The notes below the pieces were generated by a model. It saw only the letters and a list, made by a program, of their open reading frames with translations. It was not told where the DNA came from and searched no databases. Positions 11,230 through 22,272 of a stretch of DNA of 64,000 nucleotides are shown here, one piece after another (the first letter of the stretch is position 1; every line of letters begins with the position of its first letter). A program made the position numbers and the translations under genes. This DNA comes from Pseudophaeomoniella oleicola (taxonomy: Eukaryota; Ascomycota; Eurotiomycetes; Phaeomoniellales; Phaeomoniellaceae). Location of the stretch: positions 496,001 to 560,000 of the forward strand of contig QWDQ01000001.1 in the NCBI GenBank assembly GCA_003868215.1, written 5' to 3'.

Positions 11230-12662
11230 ATGTGTTCTGTTCATCATTTTCTCCGTCGGCAAAATCATATTTGGGCAGAGTTGTCATCTTCGGGAGCTGA
11301 TGTGCTCGAGGTGACCGAAGTTTGGGCAGATACAAATCGGTTCAAGGAAACGTATTGCACCGTTCATCGAAGTATATCAGAGTCGCAGATACCAGACTGG
11401 TTAGAGGAGACCGGGAGTGGAAAAAAACCAGATCAGTCTTATAGATGTTTATTGCGAATGGTGTGGATAACGCTTTATCAGAAGAAGAACGCCTATAATG
11501 TCTCTGCCGATGTACTATGTCAACTTTTACAAGCGTTTCATCTCGAGAAGGTTCAGGAACACTCCTCTTCTTGCTACTCATGGTCGGCTTGTGTGCCTAC
11601 AACGGAGACAGAACCTCGTGCATATTATTTTGGCAGAGAAAGACGAACATCTCTTACTTGGTCCCGGGAAGATAGTTCAGGGACGACGAGTGCAGTCTAC
11701 CTTGCCAAAGGATCCAACATCGCAACAATGAGGGCATTGTTGGACTGCGACTTTGTGCAAACACTAGTACATCACGAGGAGCTCCTACTGTTGCTCTCCG
11801 CCATCATGTTTAGCAAGAAGATCGACGATGACCAGGATATGATCAAACGCCAGGTCAGAAAGGTCGAAGTACGGACAGGCTTCCATATTTGGCAGTCACG
11901 GTCTGAAAAGGCGGCAATGGGGGACTTGGAAAGTCTATCTGCACAGATGTCTGGATGTGAGGTGAAGAACGCTTCATTGATCAGGAAGATAGATTTAGTA
12001 GAAGAACTTGCTGGTGACTTTCTCCGACAAGACTTCATCCCCAGGCAAGCTATGATATACAAGAGCACTCTAAAGTCGCTTTTGGATTCCCTCATCCAAC
12101 GGGCGAAGATGCAGCGGATGGATGCAGACTATTACGCGCAGAGAACCAAAGCTCAGCTGACTGCTGTGAGTGTTCCCATAGCCTTCAATATGTCACCGCA
12201 GCACATTGTTTACTGAAATGCCTCGATCTCCTTCAGTTATTCCACCTCATCGCCCAGAAGGACGTCCTACTCAGCCACGAGTTAGCCAAGGACACTCGCC
12301 TTCTCACCTTAGCCGCCAAACGCGACTCGCAAAGCATGATGTCCGTCGCCATCGTCACCATGTTCTTCCTCCCCGGCACGTTCGTAGCGTCCATCTTCAG
12401 CATGCCACTGTTCGACTGGAGCGCATTGGATCCAAGTTCGATCTACCGCAAGTCATTCTGGGGTCCCAGACTGCTCGCATATTTCGCCGTGACCGCACCC
12501 TTGACATTGCTGACCTTCGTGGTCTGGGGTTCGTGGCTGTATTCGCGTCACTTGCAGAGTCGGAAAGCGAGGGATCAGGCTGAAGAACAGTTGAGCAAGG
12601 GGTCTAAAGCTTCGGACACCGACGCCCTTACCGAGCAGAGGACCTCAGTACCAGAGTCCTGA
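11230..12662 (+). CDS. CorA-like Mg2+/metal transporter, fungal type
   Basis: Exons 11230-12165 and 12237-12662 (71-nt intron GTGAGT...TTCAG, phase 0) give 453 residues. A long soluble N-terminal region ends in a helical stretch (KSLLDSLIQRAKMQRMD ... LLTLAAKRDSQSMMSVAIV). Two C-terminal membrane helices follow: VAIVTMFFLPGTFVASIFSM and LLAYFAVTAPLTLLTFVVW. This is the layout of the CorA superfamily, whose pentamers conduct divalent cations through helix 1. The diagnostic GMN motif after helix 1 is absent (MPLFDW stands there), as in many fungal CorA-like proteins, so ion selectivity cannot be read from the sequence. The last ~45 residues are charged and cytosolic. Plasma-membrane location is inferred. 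Confidence 0.85.
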
Positions 12663-14028
12663 CTTCCAGGCAGCATCACCCGACAACATTAGCATCTACT
12701 CTGAGATACGACTTCCTACCCACCGTCTTGATTGTTATTTCTTGCACGTGTCCTTCCACAATCGTTGCCCGGCCTTGAGAGGTATATCTAAGCATTCGCT
12801 CGATCTCTAATATTCGAAAGATTCCAAATCCAAGTCCAGCCACAACGACAAGTTCCCAGATCTCCAAGATTGACAACGGTCACAATTAGATATTACGTTC
12901 ATCATCAAATGTTAGCTGAATCTGCGGAACTGCATCAGGCGAGTAATGCTATCTTCCTGCAAAACATTACAACCCGCAACATATACATACATAGGGGAGC
13001 TGTTTGGAATCAGGAAGTCGGCAAGCCCCCATCATATATGTCTATATATTTTGCGTGGCGGCGCCTATGCCCTATAGCTATTCCTGAATACTCAAGGCTT
13101 TCAACCCTCTGTTCGAACAGGAACAAACATGCCTCTCGTTTCCCCCCTTTTCAACTATCCTACTTATCAAATACACATACGCCTCTACCAACAGCAGTGC
13201 TATACTCTCTATCCCCACCATAGCGCTTCCTCAAAGTGACAGAACCCACCCTCTCTCTCTCTCCCTTTCACAGCCAGTACATATGTATCACGCAATATAT
13301 CTATATCCATATTGACAGGGGAAAAAAAAGAACCATAGTTTCGAGTCCGTTTAGCACCACCCATTGAAAATCCTTCTCTATACTTCACACATCAATTCCA
13401 CAAGATGCTAGAAAAATACGCCAGGGAAACATGAGATGCTGCTTCCAATTCAAACATCCGTTCCAAACGAAAAGAAGATAAGGTATCTAAGTCATCCCTG
13501 CCAGAGTTCACGCAATCTAGCTAGCTCATTTACAGTGCCATTCAAAAGCCCAAAGAAACCACTCAACCATTTCTCAATTTCCCTCCCTAACCACTTTCCC
13601 TTAAACCACTATACACAAAAAACCTCGCACGACGCGACACGCCAAGAAGAATCCGAACGAACAACTGCTCCGTTCTACGAGATTTTATCTGATTTGATCA
13701 ACAAGTAAAAGCACGTGAAGTTTGAATCCTCGACTTTATCCTATAGGCTATATGGCGGTCATGAATGACTCGGCAGGAAGTACTAAGGTAGGTAGGTACC
13801 AAATGACGATGTTTGTGTATAATGTATAGTCCAGTTCTATGATTTTATGTATCCATATCTTCCAGCTTTATAATCTAGGGTCTATCTAAGTCTATGTTAT
13901 GTGTATATATTGTGTGTGTATAGAGGAAGTAAAGAGGCTGACCAAGGGGAGAAGCGTGATAAACAAGAAACCAGAGAAGAGACGCAAAAAAGAAAAAAGG
14001 AATTCATGATCATTCATCAGTCATTCAC
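12663..14028. other. Intergenic, low-complexity, no gene seen
   Basis: This 1.4-kb stretch lies between two 3' ends (CorA-like + and sugar transporter -). It is CT-rich with a CTCTCTCTC run near 13255 and a TAGGTAGGTACC motif near 13790. Short reading frames here show no recognisable protein features. Confidence 0.6.
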
Positions 14029-15727
14029 TCACTCACTCAATCCTCTGCCTCCTCCTCCTCCTCTTTCCAACCCACTACCGTCACCATGAATTTCTCTGCT
14101 CGTCGTCCACGCCCTACTAACAGCCTTCATAACCACGCCCCCTCTACCTCTTCTTCCTCTTCTGTCACCACCACCAAACCCACCCCAATAGCTATGATTC
14201 TCAAACCCAGCGTCAATCGTATCGAGATCATGACCCCGCGTTTCAGGCATGACGATCGAACAGACGAGCACGGTGAAAGCAATGCAGGCGGCGAAGAAGA
14301 AGTAGACGCCGGAGGAAGAAGTCGAGAGGAAGACGGGGGTGGTTAGGGCGACGATGAAGTTTGCGAACTTGAAATGATGTTAGAAAGGGAAAGGGAGGGG
14401 AGATGAGGCTTACCCAATTTGAGCTTTGGGCGAGACTGGTAGCGATCGCTCGCGTTTTCGGTGGTTGGATTTCACTTGCGTAGATCCGAAACGAAACAGC
14501 CCACGACAGACTATAAACGATCGCGAAGATGTAAATGGCGACGATGACGACCCATCTTCCCACCCCGTCGTGCGCATGCACACTTCCCGACGCATACAGC
14601 GATCCGATGACGGTCATCGAGCCGCCGAGCCCGACACCACCGATGAACATCGACGGCCGTCTGCCCCAGTGGTCCGAGAAGATGGTCGCGGGGATGGTCG
14701 CGCCGAGGATGACGAGCGCGGAGACGCCCGAGGCGAAGAAGCTGGCGCGGGTAGACGAGAGGCCGGCTTGGGTGAAGAGGAGCGGGGCGTAGTAGAGGAC
14801 GCCGTCGATGCCGCTGAATTGTTGCATGGCCATCATGAAGCACCCCAGCGCTGTTCTGCCTCTTGCACCTTTCGCGAAGGCTTTCGGGAGGTCTTTGAAG
14901 GTCAAGAGGATGCCGCGGAAGAGACTGATGTCGTTCGTGATGATAGCTGCGTCTTCCACCGTAACGTCGACCTCAACAGCAGGATCCTCCAATCCGGACC
15001 GAGGAATTCCCAAATTGTCCATAACACGCGAAGCTTCGCCCGGTCTCCCCTTCGCCACCAACCACCGAGGAGACGGCGGCATAAGCACGCACGTGCACGC
15101 AAACACGAACGCCATCGACGACTGAAAAGCCAACGGCACCCTCCACGACGCCGACGACTCGATATTCGAAGTCCCATACGAAATAAAGTACCCGGACGCA
15201 ATCCCCACCGTGGTCCCGAACTGCGGCAACGACGCCAACGGGCCCCGCGTCTTGGCCGGCGAGATCTCACAGATGTACACGACTAGCAGACTCAGGAAGA
15301 ACCCTTCACCGATGCCCGTGATGATACGCCCCGCGACGAATGCGCCGATGTCGTTCGCGGCACATTCAATGGCGGCCCCGACGCCGAAGACGGCAGCTCC
15401 GAACATGATGGTTCTCGGTCGGCCGTACATGTCTGCAACGGTGCCGGCGATCAGCGAAGACAGGGCCGCCGGGATCAGAATGGTCGCGACGAGGATCCCG
15501 TGCAGGGTTGCGGAAAGATGAGATGTAGTCAGGCTTTTGCCGAACGAAGCCATGGATGTGACGGGTCCAATTGTACCGGTGTCTAGCCTGTAATTAATGA
15601 GAGTGAGTTTTGAGTAATAGATAGAGGTTGTTGGTTGTTAGAGAAAGTATCGTACTAACCCGAACAGCATGCCACCGAGGGCATTTAACATGCATATGCG
15701 ATAGTATCGCGGTAAATGGAAAACCAT
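14029..15727 (-). CDS. Hexose-type MFS sugar transporter (526 aa)
   Basis: Three exons on the minus strand: 15727-15660, 15587-14414 and 14367-14029, with introns of 72 and 46 nt in phase, total 526 residues. The first exon supplies LGGMLFG, which continues across the intron as LDTGTIGPVTSMASF, the TM1 signature of fungal sugar porters, so the start at 15727 is secure. Other family marks are DMYGRPRT after TM2, QQFSGIDGVLYYAP in TM7, SDHWGRRP, and PETRG near the end (VMPETRGHDLDTID). The usual PESPRWL is PPSPRWL. Twelve membrane helices are expected, in the plasma membrane, importing a hexose or related polyol by proton symport; the substrate is not deducible. The hydrophilic Gly/Arg-rich tail after PETRG is unusually long. 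Confidence 0.93.
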
Positions 15728-16547
15728 TTTGACCAGTTACCTTAGGTAGGTAGTTGGTGACTCTATCTCGACACCCCGATTACCTCTCTACACACGAGTC
15801 CTCCTGAACATAAATTCGAGGTCTAGTCCCTCAAGAAGGAGTAGGAGTAGAAGTAGAAGTAGAAGTAGAACAAGCCAAAGTCTTTTCTTTGGGAAAAAGG
15901 AAAACACCTCCCATTGCATTCTACCTGGAGGAAGAAGAGAGGCATCTTTCTCTCTTATCTTGGACAAGAAATATATATATATACCTGCCTGCTAACATTT
16001 ACGTATTGCGGGACAGTGCCCGGATCATCGACCGAATCATCCATCCTTGTAGCGGAGTACCCGGTGAGCATAGCGCATCCGCATATTTCAACATTCTCCA
16101 TTGTTGGTAATCGTAAACGCCCAGATCTGCCGCGTTACCTTCCAATCTGCTTCCTCGCTGCCCGATCGTTGTCGCTGAGGTTTCCTTATTAGGCGTTCAC
16201 CGTTGCTTGGATACGACTACGACCCACCAGAGAAGGAAAACCTTCCTTTCGGGGTTTGATATAGAATATACTAATAGTAAAGATATGTAGTGTCTTGCTT
16301 CGAGGTGATAGATGTCGCCCAATCCCATTGCCTTTCGGGTGTTCGTTTCTTTTCTCACCCTCTATTTCACAGTCTCTACGCCTTGTGACTCAAAGGAAAG
16401 GCCCGATTCCCATAGCGGAAGACCGTTGTGCACCGTCGATCTCTTCTTGGAAAGCTTCAATAGAGTAGTACTAGCTGGACTAAGACATTTCATTGATTCA
16501 CTCTCTCTATTGGTGGTCATCGAGCAATCGTGTTCGACGTAGGCATA
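15728..16547. other. Intergenic, no gene seen
   Basis: It holds the promoter of the sugar transporter and the 3' side of the Zn2Cys6 gene. There is an imperfect GTAGAA repeat near 15838-15870, a TAGGTAGGTAG motif near 15745, and an ATATATATA run near 15970. Confidence 0.6.
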
Positions 16548-18367
16548 TCAAAAGAGAGGTGAATAGTATTTGGACCGGAGTTCTGGCAACGGTGTCTCAG
16601 AAATATCCTTCGCACTGAGATCGGAACCCGTATTCACAAGACGTGACTCCTTCCTGGGTGTCCAACTGTGATCTTCGTTCCTCGTGTATCGAGTATATGT
16701 AAGATAACACTGCTGTTTTGGGATTGATGATTCTGTGTCCATACGATACTCATGGCTACGTTTCTGGATTCTCTTTGACTCATCTGGTAGACTCGACGAC
16801 GATGAATCCAAGTCCTCCTCTTCGACTTCGATAGCCGTCTCAGCCAGTCGTGCCAAGGCAGCTGACTTGCACAACCCATCCTTGTTGGCAGAACTTCGGA
16901 TCAATCGAACTGCCAGTCGTCGCAGTACCGGATGTCGGCATTGGGCAGCGACATAATATAGCGAAAAAACGAGATTGGAATCGAACGTGAAGCTCGGCCG
17001 TACTTTGACCGCTTCATCGGGGGAAAGCCCAGTCTGGGTATGTGGGCTCGAGTCTATCGCCGTTTCTGCGTGTCGTAATATATCTTCGAAATGTTGCATC
17101 GAATGATCAAGCAGAGTCTGGAGTGGAGATAGAGCAGTCAAGATGGTTATAAGAGCAATTTTGAAATGGATCACACAGACAGACGTCGTGAAGGCAATCG
17201 AAGTCGCCGAATCCGTGGATTGAGCCAGATGCGAAAATGTATGGTGCCAATTATATAACTGAGAAAGGATATCTTTCTGCTCGGCTTGCAGATTGGTTGG
17301 AACAGCAAGATGTATGTTCTCCATGTAGCGGAAGGGGTAGCTTCGAGCAATGAAACCTTGAGTGTTTACGATCAAGGCATATAAATCTGATCTTGCCTCG
17401 GTCAGGCTTGAGATGGCTCCTCTCGATCCATACCTTGAGACTGGGACCAATCCAAGAATTGGTGGTCCGAAACTGAACCCCAGCATGGATGCCATCATGA
17501 TTGACACGCGCGTAAGGAGCGGATATATGGTATTGTGAACGACAGTGGTCAATTGAGATGTCGGTAGATTCCCACGTTGGAATTCAGTGATGAGCCGACG
17601 AGAAACGAGAAGAATTTCCAGAGATCGTTGCACGTTGTCCTGCAGGAACTCGATGCAGAGGAACAGAACAGATGTGATGATGGCTATTGGCAATGTCGAC
17701 GAATCAGGTTGTGACTGCCCAAGAGCCCTTGAGATTGCACGGTTGTACATTCCCAATGCCCACTGCTGTTCAGCATTGACATGTTGAGACTCATTCTCAA
17801 CCAACTTGATTGGAAGTTCGTTGTCCCCTTGAGGATGTTCCACCATGGAACCAATCGATACTACGGCATCCCAGACGGCTGGAATGGATTGGCTCAATTG
17901 AGGGATGAATTCCGACCAGAAAGACGCGTCAAGAGGCCCAGATAAAGTCGGAGCTGTTTGACGGAGAAAGAAATCAAAGGCTCTCTTTTCTCGAACGCCG
18001 GGTGTGAAGCCTATAGTAGACGCAGAAGGCGGCTTATTCAGTGCGACTGTCTCGACGGGAGAAGAGCGCGGTCTCTCGTAGCCATCACATCGGCGACCAG
18101 TGCTGGTACCTGGCTAGAAATCAGCGATGAGGCTTGGGCGAACCAGGGTTTGAAGTCATTGACACCTACATCTTTGACATGAGGGATGCAACTCGTCACA
18201 TTTGACACGACGAATTCTGGTGATTTTCGATGTTAGTATTCATCGATTCTCGAGTTGGAAGATCAGTATGAGGGGTGGCGGCCATACTTGCAAGTGATGC
18301 AGCCGGTTCTCGATTTGGGTCGGCTAGCCAGGACTCTCTTGCGAACGCCAACCGATTGAGCAGTCAT
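16548..18367 (-). CDS. Zn2Cys6 fungal transcription factor (562 aa)
   Basis: Three exons (18367-18288, 18216-18170, 18109-16548) join in phase to 562 residues; the introns are 71 and 60 nt. The two small 5' exons complete a Zn2Cys6 binuclear cluster: CITCKIRRVKC continues into DELHPSCQRC and then TSTGRRC, giving the spacing C-x2-C-x6-C-x6-C-x2-C-x6-C at residues 24-50. The motif CDGY right after the last Cys is typical of the family. The rest is the variable, helical regulatory region of fungal-specific factors (REKRAFDFFLRQTAP, then SVLFLCIEFLQDNV). It is nuclear and should bind CGG-containing sites. Neighbours on either side (sugar transporter, Hri1-like gene) do not clearly identify a target pathway. 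Confidence 0.9.
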
Positions 18368-19225
18368 GGGAAGCAGCCACCATACCAATCAGATGGTGCT
18401 CATTCAGGATATTGCAGCACTACGGAAGTGTGATCGATATAGCTGAGATGGATGGAGATCGTCACCCGAAACCCTCGATGTCAAGTTTCCTTAAATCTGC
18501 ACTCAAGCAAAAGTGAGGAAGTACAAGTATTAGATCGGAGTTACGCGTTTGCTATGAGGCTCCCAATACTTATTGTAATAGGACCCTCAAGTAAGACATG
18601 GGGGCGAAAAGCACTCAGGATTGCTAACGACCATTTCTTTCTAGCAACATGCCAAAACGAAGGATCTACTATGGTATAGGCCAGTGGGCGATCACCCGCA
18701 AGGTACAGTGAAGGTTCTACTACTGGAATAAATAATCCGGGGGAGGGTCTTCGTATGAGGTTGGTGGGAGATCATCACCATGGCGATGCTCCTCAGTGGC
18801 AGGCATATCAGCAATTGTTCACCTACCATAGCGACTGCATCAAACAAATCAGGAACACGACTAACTCATCAATCCGACGACTCGATACATACTGCACCAA
18901 GGACATTATTTCTGACTTGGTTCTTCATTGTATCTTCGGCCAAAAGTGAATTCTTTATTGAGACTTTACTCCGATCCGAGGGCGGAGGTGTTTCCGTTGT
19001 CGAATATGAGAATGAGAATGAGAATGGCCATCAAAGGAATCCTGAGTACATGTATTTGGGACTGCCTCTTTACGTCTTCCTGATGAGATTTCAGGATTTC
19101 ATATTGTGAATCTCATTGTGTGGCAGTTTGTTGAATAATTGACAGGGTACGGAAAAGATAGGACACATTCTTTCATGCAAACACGGGGAGTCAATGGCGG
19201 CGAGGTCTTACGTTTGACACTAGAT
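18368..19225. other. Divergent intergenic region, no gene seen
   Basis: Shared promoter space between the Zn2Cys6 gene (-) and the Hri1-like gene (+). A short GAGAATGAGAAT-type tandem repeat lies at about 19007-19025. Nothing else is supported. Confidence 0.55.
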
Positions 19226-20023
19226 ATGGAAGGACCACAGACGAGAACATCGTCGCTACCATCATGGGCCCAGACACTTCTCGCCCGTCCGGCTATCGAG
19301 GTTCGCAAAGGGTTATCGTGGATGTACAACACTCCGTCCGAGAAGTCATCTGTGCTCGTCCTGACAGCTCCATCTGGGAAATACGTTGACATCCGCTTCG
19401 CACTCTCGTCGGACTCATACTCAACCTCATTTCAGAACCAAGGACAGAAATTCCACGGCTTCGCTACTGCTGGACTCTCGGAAGCTAGTATCCAGGAAGG
19501 GAGCTTGAACGGCGACGGGGCTACGGAGGGCTACCCATGCTTGGTGCACGTGACCTGGCATCATCCGATTGATTCTAGCCGCTCATTCGAGTCGGACGAG
19601 GCTGATATATTCCTGTTGGAGAACGGCGACACCATGGAGGTCGGTGTGATGACAAATCAAAAAACGGGCAAAGTCGAGTTGTTCAAGGAGTATTGGACGA
19701 CGCCGACTCCAAAGCCGAGGACGACGACACCGTGTGTGGTGGCAGAGATCAAGGATGGCCAGAACGGCACAAAGGGGATGATTGTAAGGATCGGAGACTA
19801 TGTGCAAGGCATCGTGCAGACGGAGGAGGAAGGGGGTTTCTGGGTAGAGAGATGGCAGAGAGATGTCGATCGGGGAGAGGAATGGATCAAGTATGAGAAG
19901 AGTAACACCGAGGATGAAGGGACGATCCCCATCACATGGGTGGTCAACGAGGAGAGGAGACCTGGGGACAGGTTACAGGCTCCAAAAGGAACATGGGAGA
20001 TTGCCGAAGTTTTCAAGGGATGA
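19226..20023 (+). CDS. HRI1: Hri1-family protein
   Basis: Single exon, 265 residues from the ATG at 19226; an in-frame ATG at 19175 would add 17 residues and cannot be excluded. The order of features matches the Hri1 family, a fungal-specific two-barrel (lipocalin-like) protein. In yeast it interacts with Hrr25 kinase and Sec-pathway proteins. Near the start, LSWMYNTPSEKSSVLVLTAP is followed by GKYVDIRF, a hallmark of the first barrel. Later LVHVTWHHPIDS, ENGDTMEVGVMTN and the WVVNEERRPGD segment belong to the second barrel. The protein is soluble, with no signal peptide or membrane helix. Its exact cellular role is unsettled even in yeast; the family assignment rests on remembered motifs. 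Confidence 0.75.
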   Translation: MEGPQTRTSSLPSWAQTLLARPAIEVRKGLSWMYNTPSEKSSVLVLTAPSGKYVDIRFALSSDSYSTSFQNQGQKFHGFATAGLSEASIQEGSLNGDGATEGYPCLVHVTWHHPIDSSRSFESDEADIFLLENGDTMEVGVMTNQKTGKVELFKEYWTTPTPKPRTTTPCVVAEIKDGQNGTKGMIVRIGDYVQGIVQTEEEGGFWVERWQRDVDRGEEWIKYEKSNTEDEGTIPITWVVNEERRPGDRLQAPKGTWEIAEVFKG

Positions 20024-20526
20024 TGGTAAATTGACCGGTCAGGGTTGACACAGAATAGAAGGCAGAAAGGATAGACCCTGTAGAACATTTACGACGAGGT
20101 GATATCAGAAGATGGTATGAACCAGCCGAATAAGTGCTCCAGTGGCATCCAGAATCCGTTGATGATTAATTGATGTACTACGAAGTATCCCGTTGCTGAT
20201 TGATGGCCAATTAGATCAAACAGCGACTTTCGCACTTCGCAATTGCGAACTCTGGTCCTTACTTAAGCAGACGGTCAATATACCACTCTCGACCTTGATA
20301 TGGTCCACAGCAGCAGAAGAGAGCTGCTAGAATGCCTGACAAAGCCGGACACTATGAAGCCACCCCCTGTCATGATAGAAGTAGAATAGGACCCTATCCA
20401 GTCGTATGACTTGCAGCCTCGCAAGTATAAGTAGACGTGTTCCCTCCCTCTTGTGCCCGGTATTTGATCTCACCAAGCAACCAACACAACCATTAGAGCC
20501 CTTCTCACATACAAATAACCGCATCC
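20024..20526. other. Intergenic, no gene seen
   Basis: Contains the 3' end of the Hri1-like gene and the promoter of the reductase gene. No further feature. Confidence 0.55.
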
Positions 20527-21725
20527 ATGTCTGATATCACACAGAACGAGGCCGCATGGCTTGTTGGCCCCAAAATCAGACCCTTCAAGGTCGGACCAGG
20601 ACCAGATCAAACCCAGCCGGCAGCAGACGAAGTGATCGTCAAGGTCGCCTATGTAGCTATCAACCCTTCAGAAGGGGGGGTCTGGATACACTGAACCATA
20701 CGTATGCGACATTGCTAACACCATCTAGTTCCAAAAACATGCATATGTGCCTATAGAGTATCCGCATGTCTTGGGTAGTGATGCTGCCGGCACAGTCGTC
20801 AAAGTCGGCTCCGGAGTCACCAAATTCAAAGAAGGTGATCGCGTGTTTGGGTACGTTCGAATCCAGCACCATTGCCATCAACGAGGATTGCTAACACAGC
20901 CGATAGATATGGCCTCGGGTTAGTATATGGAGGAAACAGACATGGCACTTTCCAGAGATATGCAGCCTTTCGAGAGGTTGTTGTCTCCAAAATCCCGGAC
21001 AGCTTGCCGTTCGCCAATGCCGCTGTCCTCCCTCTCTCTATCGCTACAGCTTCCACAGGCCTCTATGAGGTGTTGAAGCTCGACTATCCGACCTTGACAC
21101 CTAAGCCAAATGGGAAATCTGTAGTCATCTGGGGAGGAAGCTCGTCGGTCGGTGCTTCAACCATCCAACTTGCTGCAGCTGCCGGGTATACCGTCGTCAC
21201 CACCGCGAGTCCCCGTAACCATGCTCTGGTCAAAGAGTTAGGGGCCACACATGTCTTCGACCAAGCCGACCCGGATGTTGTCAACAAGATCATTGGCACT
21301 GTCAAGGGAACGCTGGCTGGTGTGTACGACATCATCAGTATCGAAGACACTGTCAAAGCATGCGCAGAGATCCTGAGTCAGTGCGGTGGAGGAGTTCTTC
21401 CACTCACGCTCTTCCCACCACCAAAGGAGACCTTACCTAGCAACGTGGATGCTCTCATTGGTAAGAAAATTCTCGACATGTGTGATGCTAGGAGTATCTG
21501 CTAATGCGCATATGACTGGCAGTATGGGCCACCACCCCCGGTACCAGCAGATTCGATATTGCCGAAGCCATTTGGGGCAATTACATTCCCAAGGCATTGG
21601 AACAAGGCAGATTCCTCGCCAAACCCGACCCTTTCATCATTAAGGGAGGCCTTGAAAAGATCCAGGATGCCGTCGACTTGCATGGGAAAGGAGTATCTGC
21701 ACAGAAGATCGTTGTCGAACTCTGA
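20527..21725 (+). CDS. Zinc-less medium-chain dehydrogenase / trans-enoyl reductase (ToxD-like, 343 aa)
   Basis: Four exons (20527-20679, 20729-20850, 20907-21460, 21523-21725) join in phase to 343 residues; introns are 49, 56 and 62 nt. The N-terminal GroES-like domain shows VKVAYVAINPSE and HVLGSDAAGTVVKVG. The Rossmann domain has VVIWGGSSSVGASTIQLAAAAGY, the NADPH-binding loop. This layout is that of fungal MDR-family NADPH-dependent enoyl reductases, single-domain proteins that often act in trans with polyketide synthases but also occur as stand-alone oxidoreductases. No PKS or NRPS is in the window, so a stand-alone role is more likely. The first intron (GTCTGG...CTAG) has a weak donor but is required by frame. 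Cytosolic. Confidence 0.88.
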
Positions 21726-22272
21726 TCAGGCCATCCCGTCCTTCATCCTGATCCTGCCAGCACCATTGGCCATGATCGTGTCAGTAGAGATGTGCCTGTG
21801 CCTATCTTTGCGGCCAAGGAGACGAACTATTGCAGGGGCTAAGTTAATAGTCGGAGCCCAAGGACAGTTTGCCTGTTTGTGGTGAACCGTCGTCGCTTAG
21901 GCTTGCTCGATCAAGCTACAACTAATTACTTCCGCTGCACTGATAAGAGAAATCTCAGGAGACTTTTCCGGTGTTAATTATTGTTAATAGTCAATTGATC
22001 GTGGTCTTGAGTGTTTCTTATCTATGTATGTAGGCCGAGAGAATTTCGCTTCTCTTCTATATCCAATTTATCACTCATATGCTTTTGATTTGACTCTCAC
22101 CGCCGTCATCCTTCAACACTTTGACTGTGTCCATTGTTTTTTCTCTGAATAAGATTTGTTGGTCACAGATTGAGAAGCGCGTCTTGCGTCTGGCGCTCTT
22201 CTCCGTCCCTCAACCTTCGAGTCATTTTCCAATTCACAGCATCCCACCGAGGACCTTTGTAGAGTCCCTAGA
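21726..22272. other. Intergenic, no gene seen
   Basis: Promoter and 5' leader of the MATE gene; CT-rich just upstream of its ATG. Confidence 0.55.

Noticed and set aside
14426-15286. 286-codon plus-strand frame
   Set aside because: Arg/Asp-rich antisense shadow of the sugar transporter, whose own frame and introns are unambiguous.
20527-21725. The enoyl reductase as a trans-acting partner of a polyketide synthase
   Set aside because: No PKS or NRPS gene is in the window, so this link cannot be supported here.
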